NCBI GenBank assembly: GCA_018806915.1
Contig: JAGKQI010000061.1
Coordinates: forward strand, 558,001 to 622,000
Direction: 5' to 3'
DNA from: Phytophthora colocasiae
Taxonomy: Eukaryota; Oomycota; Peronosporomycetes; Peronosporales; Peronosporaceae
Length of the DNA: 64,000 nucleotides
The position numbers and the translations under genes are program-made. Below, piece after piece: positions 59,789-64,000 of the stretch. Under the pieces are notes generated by a model. It made no database searches. It saw nothing but the letters and a program-made list of their open reading frames with translations, and was not told the DNA's origin. The first letter of the stretch is position 1. Each line of letters begins with the position of its first letter.

Positions 59789-62448
59789 CTAACGACCGAC
59801 TGTAACGACGCTGGATTCATTCGTAGATGCGGCCGTACCCGTCCCAATTGCTGCTGCCTCTATCACCATCGTAGAACAGACCAGCTGGACGTTGATGATG
59901 GAACCGCCGAGCTCGTCGAACACCACCAGCAAATTCTTTCGATCCTTCACCAGCCAGTCTTGCGGTACGTGGTAATAACGCTGGACGAACTCTCCCTCGT
60001 CGTTGATGAGCCAGTAGCGCCCCAGATTGTGGCCGTTAATATACGCGCGGCCACGGGTGAGTCCGAGGAAATCCAACAGGATGGATGATTGCTGCTCTGT
60101 AGTCTGCATGAGCTCTGCTGGGTACTGGAAAGACGTCGCGAACCAACTCATTAGCTGCCGTCCACCGCTGACAGACATTTTGGACGTACGAGGGACAGGA
60201 GTCCACGGTACTGAGTTTATCCACTGCGGGTGGTAAATCTCGAGCTGCTCGCCAAGAAGACTCGGATACATTTCCCACTGCTGGTCATGGGCTAGGTCCT
60301 TGCGTCCAATTCGAACGTTTCCTGTCACTCCCTTGCTATGGTTGCTTCCCAGCGAATGAACCCCCAAGCTAACCGACACGAGCTTCAGATGGTGCTGACG
60401 ATCAAAGTCAATGTTAGCTGGTAGATGAAAGCTGAACTCCTTGGAGCAGTTGTCTCCAGGGTAACCAAGGCTCCTTTCACCAATGAGATAGTCATCGACA
60501 AATGCAATGATGCTGCTACCCTCACACGATGTCACCTTCACCGTCGACGCATGGCCATCAATGTCACTCGTCAAAGAAAACGTAGTTTCGTACGTCATGT
60601 AGTCAGATCGGTCTTCTGTCAATCGGAGCTGCTCAATGGGGTAGTCAGCAACCACGCGCCTCCTTAAGATCGATGGAGACACATTCAACTCGCTCCAGGT
60701 TTTCCACTCGAGGGCTGCAGCTTTCACTACTGGTGCGTACAATCGATGCTGGTGGCCTGGAAATGACTTTAAAACGTCTGCAGTATCGAAAAGGAGAACT
60801 CCAGCCTTTAAAATGAGCATCGAGGAGGCTGCAAGATCATACTTCGTGCCTGCAAAAGTCACAGTGACACCCTTTTTCGCCATATTCTCCAAGAACACGA
60901 CACGTTCGGCGCCTTCTGAGCCGTAGATAAAAGCGCGTTGCTGGGATGAGGTCTCGAAAGTTTGTCCGTCCGTAATAGGCAAGTCTTGGGGGTTCAACGT
61001 TTGTCGCTCGATACGTAGCAAGATGTCGTTGCATGCAATGATAGCTTCGTGAAGCTTGCGTAAGTGAGATCGCTTGGGTTCGTTACTGAGACCATCGGAG
61101 TGGAGATTAACTCCATCCGCATACATCGTCGTCACTCCAGCTGAAGCAGCTCTTCCGTAGTTGTTTCCTCCGTGGTACATCTATCAAGAGCACGATACGA
61201 GGGTTGAATATCAGTGAAATATCCTCAAAGCCTTGCAGAACACAGCGACGTACGTAGTAATTGTGAGCAGCACCACCGACCGCGAACCAGCGAGCAACAG
61301 CATACGCCACATCTTCAGGAGTCCGCTGGTCATCTGATGGTGGGTCTTTTTTATCTATCTGCCAAGACTGAAACCAGCCTTCGTCCTCTGTCCATACGAG
61401 CGGATCGGAAGGTCGTTCCTGCACCTGTTTCACAGCGAAGTCCACACAGTCGTTGGCATTGCATGAGAGGATCGTGTTCTCCGCTGCATTGGCGTGGCAC
61501 CTAGCCATCAGCACTTGAGTTAATACTCAATACTTGCAGGAACCAGTTCTCACTCTAACACTTACATGACCCATGGAATGGACGTGTCCAGCTCCTTCAC
61601 AAGGTTCCCACACCACTCGACGTACTCAGGATCATGTCCTCCGAACTCGTTCTCGATCTGTGCCATAATAATTGGTCCACCATTTTTGGCCAAGAACGGC
61701 CTTGAGAGCTCCACCATGTACCTGACAAATCTCTCCATCTCGCTCTGCCAGGGAGCGTTACTCGACCTCGCTTTCATACCCGGGATCCAATTGAGCCACA
61801 CAGGCAGACCCCCATTACTCCACTCAGCGCAGACGTAGGGACCGAATCGCACATGCAAAAACATGCCGACTTCTGCAGCTAACTCGTAAAACCTCGTGAT
61901 GTTGGCGTTCCCAGCGAAGTTAAACACACCTCGCTCTTGTTCGTGCACATTCCAGAACACATCTGCAACAGAACAACTCGTCAGCACCTGTTACTCGTAC
62001 GTCATTGCAATATATCAAATGCTGTAATTGGCCTACACATCTCAACGTGGTTCAATCCGTCTCGCTTGGCCTCTCTCAGTAGCTGTTCCCATTGGCCAGG
62101 AGTGCTACGTGGGTAGTGAATAGATCCACCAAGTAGAAGCGTCTGCTTGCCGTCAATCTCGAAGCCTCTAGGTGAGTACGATACACTATAGCCTGATTGG
62201 CGCTTAGCTGCGTCGATGGCGTCATACGTCAGGTACTGGAAGCTCTTTGTGTCGTCCGAGGAGATCAAAAGAGGGTTAGATGTCCGCATTGCAGGCGGTC
62301 GAACACCCACATAGCTGGCAACAAAGAGAATAACAGCCAATAAAGCCACATCCATGCGCTGAAGACGTCGGCGGGTCTTAGGCGCCGCTTGGGGCGCGTC
62401 CACAGGCAGCAAAGCCTCATAGTCCGACATGGCGTCCTCCTCGATCAT
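59789..62448 (-). CDS. Beta-galactosidase, GH35, type II membrane-anchored (four exons)
   Basis: Exons are 62037-62448, 61566-61962, 61254-61500 and 59789-61180, in phase, giving 815 residues. There is no cleavable signal peptide. A cytoplasmic N-terminus of ~35 residues with two acidic clusters precedes a single membrane helix (MDVALLAVILFVASYVGV, residues ~32-50), so it is probably a type II protein with the catalytic domain in the lumen or outside. GH35 landmarks follow: LLLGGSIHYPRSTPGQW, YVFWNVHEQERG, the acid/base Glu243 in IENEFGG, Glu308 in WTEDEGWF, and MYHGGNNYGR. The rest is C-terminal jelly-roll domains. It removes beta-galactose from galactans or glycans. A shorter start at Met7 (MSDYEALL) would not change the domains. 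Confidence 0.9.
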
Positions 62449-62576
62449 CTTCTCTGGGTTATGGGGGCGTCTCAGATTGAAGGGGGTATACTGAAAGCAA
62501 GTGAGTTGAAGTCTGATTCGTGATTATGATCGGTGGTACACTGTACCAATGACATAATGGCTACATTTCTCACACG

Positions 62577-64000
62577 TCACATGTTGAAGTGATTTCGCTG
62601 GTCGACACTTGCGAGCTTCCAGCGCTGCAGCACTTGGACTAGAAAAGGTCGGTGGTGCTCAAGGAAGAAGCTTTTACGTTTCAGACGCTCGTGACGAGCA
62701 GGTAGTTGGGATTTCAGAGTTTTGATGCCAAAGCGCAGTCTTCGTTGCTTCTGCGCGTGGCGTTGATGATGCGCAATGAGTTGCTTGTCGATCCACTGGT
62801 CCGTGCAGACGCTTTCCCAGTGATTGAACCAGTGCAAGAGCTCCCGATGGTGACGACGTACTTCTAGTTGCTGTATTTCTTCTCGAAGACGTGCATTCTC
62901 CTTAGCAATGCGATGCCATTGGTGGAGACGCTGGTGACGTTGGGACTGTAGCGATTTCCGTCTTATCGTCTTCAGCTTCAGCTTAAACGCAGTGAACGAT
63001 CTCCACTTGTAGAAACAATCGTCAGCCACACTCCGGAAGAACCGACATCGGAAGGCGTCCACTTTCGCTTTGAGTTGCTTTGAATGGCAGATGTGGTTTT
63101 TTAGAGCGACGACGTGTCGTTGTAGGAGGTGCGTTCGAGCAAAGAATTCTGCTTGAACGCGCTGCTGTTTACGGAACTGAGCGGCCTTAAACCACTGCAA
63201 GATGCAACCCCAGTACTTTTCCTGGTGATACAATTGCCAGTGGCGGCAAGCGCATTTGATCAGACCCCGGTTCCGCTCCCTCTCTGCACACAGATCTCGC
63301 AGTCTTGAAATGGCTCGACGTTTGCGTTTTTCGATCAACTGATTTGACAATGCGCTCTGCAACTGAACTAATCTCCGTCTTGAGTGCATATAACCAGCTA
63401 AGAGTTGAAAACCTTGACTCAACAAGGACGTCTGGTAGTGAAGTTGTGCCTGACTCGTAAGTTTCCGCTGCCATTTCCAGTTCCCAGCTCTTGCTCTCCA
63501 CACTGCAAAAGTTTTTCGATTGGAAAAGCGAAGCCGGAATCCTACTGCCAGATCAATTGTTAGTCGCTCTTGTTTTCGAGCTAGTACAAAATCTCTCCAC
63601 ATGCGCCATACATCGAATTTCTGCAGGTTGTTCTTAAACTTCATCGCTTTCTGAAGCTTTTCATCTTTCATCTTTCTGGCCACTACGAACCTCTTCCACG
63701 CGTCAAAATGTGTGAGAGCTCGGAATGATTCTTGGGTTGTGAGCATCTTCCTCATCTTTCGTAGCACGTGAGCTCGATGTCTCCAGTAGACGAATGTCCT
63801 ACGTAAAATCTTTGCTGTGTTGAAAGAAATGGCCCCTTTCTTCTGCTTTCGAAGAAGAACAAACGTTCTCCACAATCGCAGCATCTTCTGCTCTGTTTGA
63901 ACACAGTGGAAAATCCTAGCTTTAAGCCGCTTATCGTTGCTGGATTGGCGCTTCTTCCAGTATAGTTTCCACCGTGTGAAAATATCCTCTTTCTGGTTGC
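62577..64000 (-). CDS. Sfi1-like centrin-binding repeat protein (partial)
   Basis: The frame is open to the right window edge, so the N-terminus is missing; 474 residues are visible, ending at TGA 62579. It consists of repeated ~20-35-residue helices with a Trp core and basic residues. Examples are LRLWRTFVLLRKQ, FVYWRHRAHVLRK, FDAWKRFVVARKM, FAVWRARAGNWKW and LHQWHRIAKENA. These are the features of Sfi1-type repeats that wrap a long helix with centrins at basal bodies and centrosomes. It might serve flagellated zoospores, although this is inference. No Pfam-style check was possible. The gene is close to GH35 (128 bases). Confidence 0.7.
   Translation of the reverse strand, partial: NQKEDIFTRWKLYWKKRQSSNDKRLKARIFHCVQTEQKMLRLWRTFVLLRKQKKGAISFNTAKILRRTFVYWRHRAHVLRKMRKMLTTQESFRALTHFDAWKRFVVARKMKDEKLQKAMKFKNNLQKFDVWRMWRDFVLARKQERLTIDLAVGFRLRFSNRKTFAVWRARAGNWKWQRKLTSQAQLHYQTSLLSQGFQLLAGYMHSRRRLVQLQSALSNQLIEKRKRRAISRLRDLCAERERNRGLIKCACRHWQLYHQEKYWGCILQWFKAAQFRKQQRVQAEFFARTHLLQRHVVALKNHICHSKQLKAKVDAFRCRFFRSVADDCFYKWRSFTAFKLKLKTIRRKSLQSQRHQRLHQWHRIAKENARLREEIQQLEVRRHHRELLHWFNHWESVCTDQWIDKQLIAHHQRHAQKQRRLRFGIKTLKSQLPARHERLKRKSFFLEHHRPFLVQVLQRWKLASVDQRNHFNM

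Overview
The window looks like nuclear DNA of an oomycete, most likely Phytophthora or a close relative. Introns are short (about 35-90 nt), with GT..AG ends and often a CTAAC-like branch site. Genes are closely packed and often divergent. Several starts are preceded by the oomycete initiator (CATTYYNCA-like). The gene set also fits: GH131 glucanase, giant secreted repeat protein, chromodomain Ty3/gypsy element, pogo, hAT and Harbinger relics. The genus is inferred; no marker gene was available.

Bases 1-10733 are the 3' part of a degenerate Ty3/gypsy chromovirus. It holds gag zinc knuckles, protease, RT, two RNase H domains, integrase and a chromodomain, all broken by frameshifts and stops. 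About 2.9 kb of antisense coding sequence and a probable 3' LTR follow. The whole block is strikingly rich in GATC. It abuts a truncated pogo-like transposase (10750-11240).

Bases 11540-29311 form a dense housekeeping cluster: a five-exon bZIP factor, TrpG-type glutamine amidotransferase, PRPP synthetase, an EST1/SMG7-like protein fused to a Regnase-type NYN ribonuclease, an SR-rich protein, an RCC1-BTB protein, a TPR-glycosyltransferase, a TMEM115-like Golgi protein and gamma-tubulin complex protein GCP2. Bases 29458-40785 are one intronless gene for a secreted protein of about 3775 residues with FG-GAP and Calx-beta repeats.

Bases 41088-46012 hold two DEP-domain paralogues, one short and probably lipidated, one fused to a degenerate ADP-ribosylglycohydrolase-like domain. 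A hAT relic lies between them. A tRNA-Ser(UGA), a Harbinger-type nuclease gene with one in-frame TGA, and a secreted GH131 enzyme follow.

Bases 50139-55078 are an inverted duplication: two copies of a protein kinase gene face each other around a five-exon GNAT acetyltransferase gene. The second copy carries a one-base frameshift. The right end encodes a Cys-type selenophosphate synthetase, a Qa-SNARE, a membrane-anchored GH35 beta-galactosidase and the C-terminal part of an Sfi1-like protein that runs off the window.

Exon structures were deduced by eye from reading frame, splice consensus and family expectations. They are frame-consistent but not checked against transcripts.
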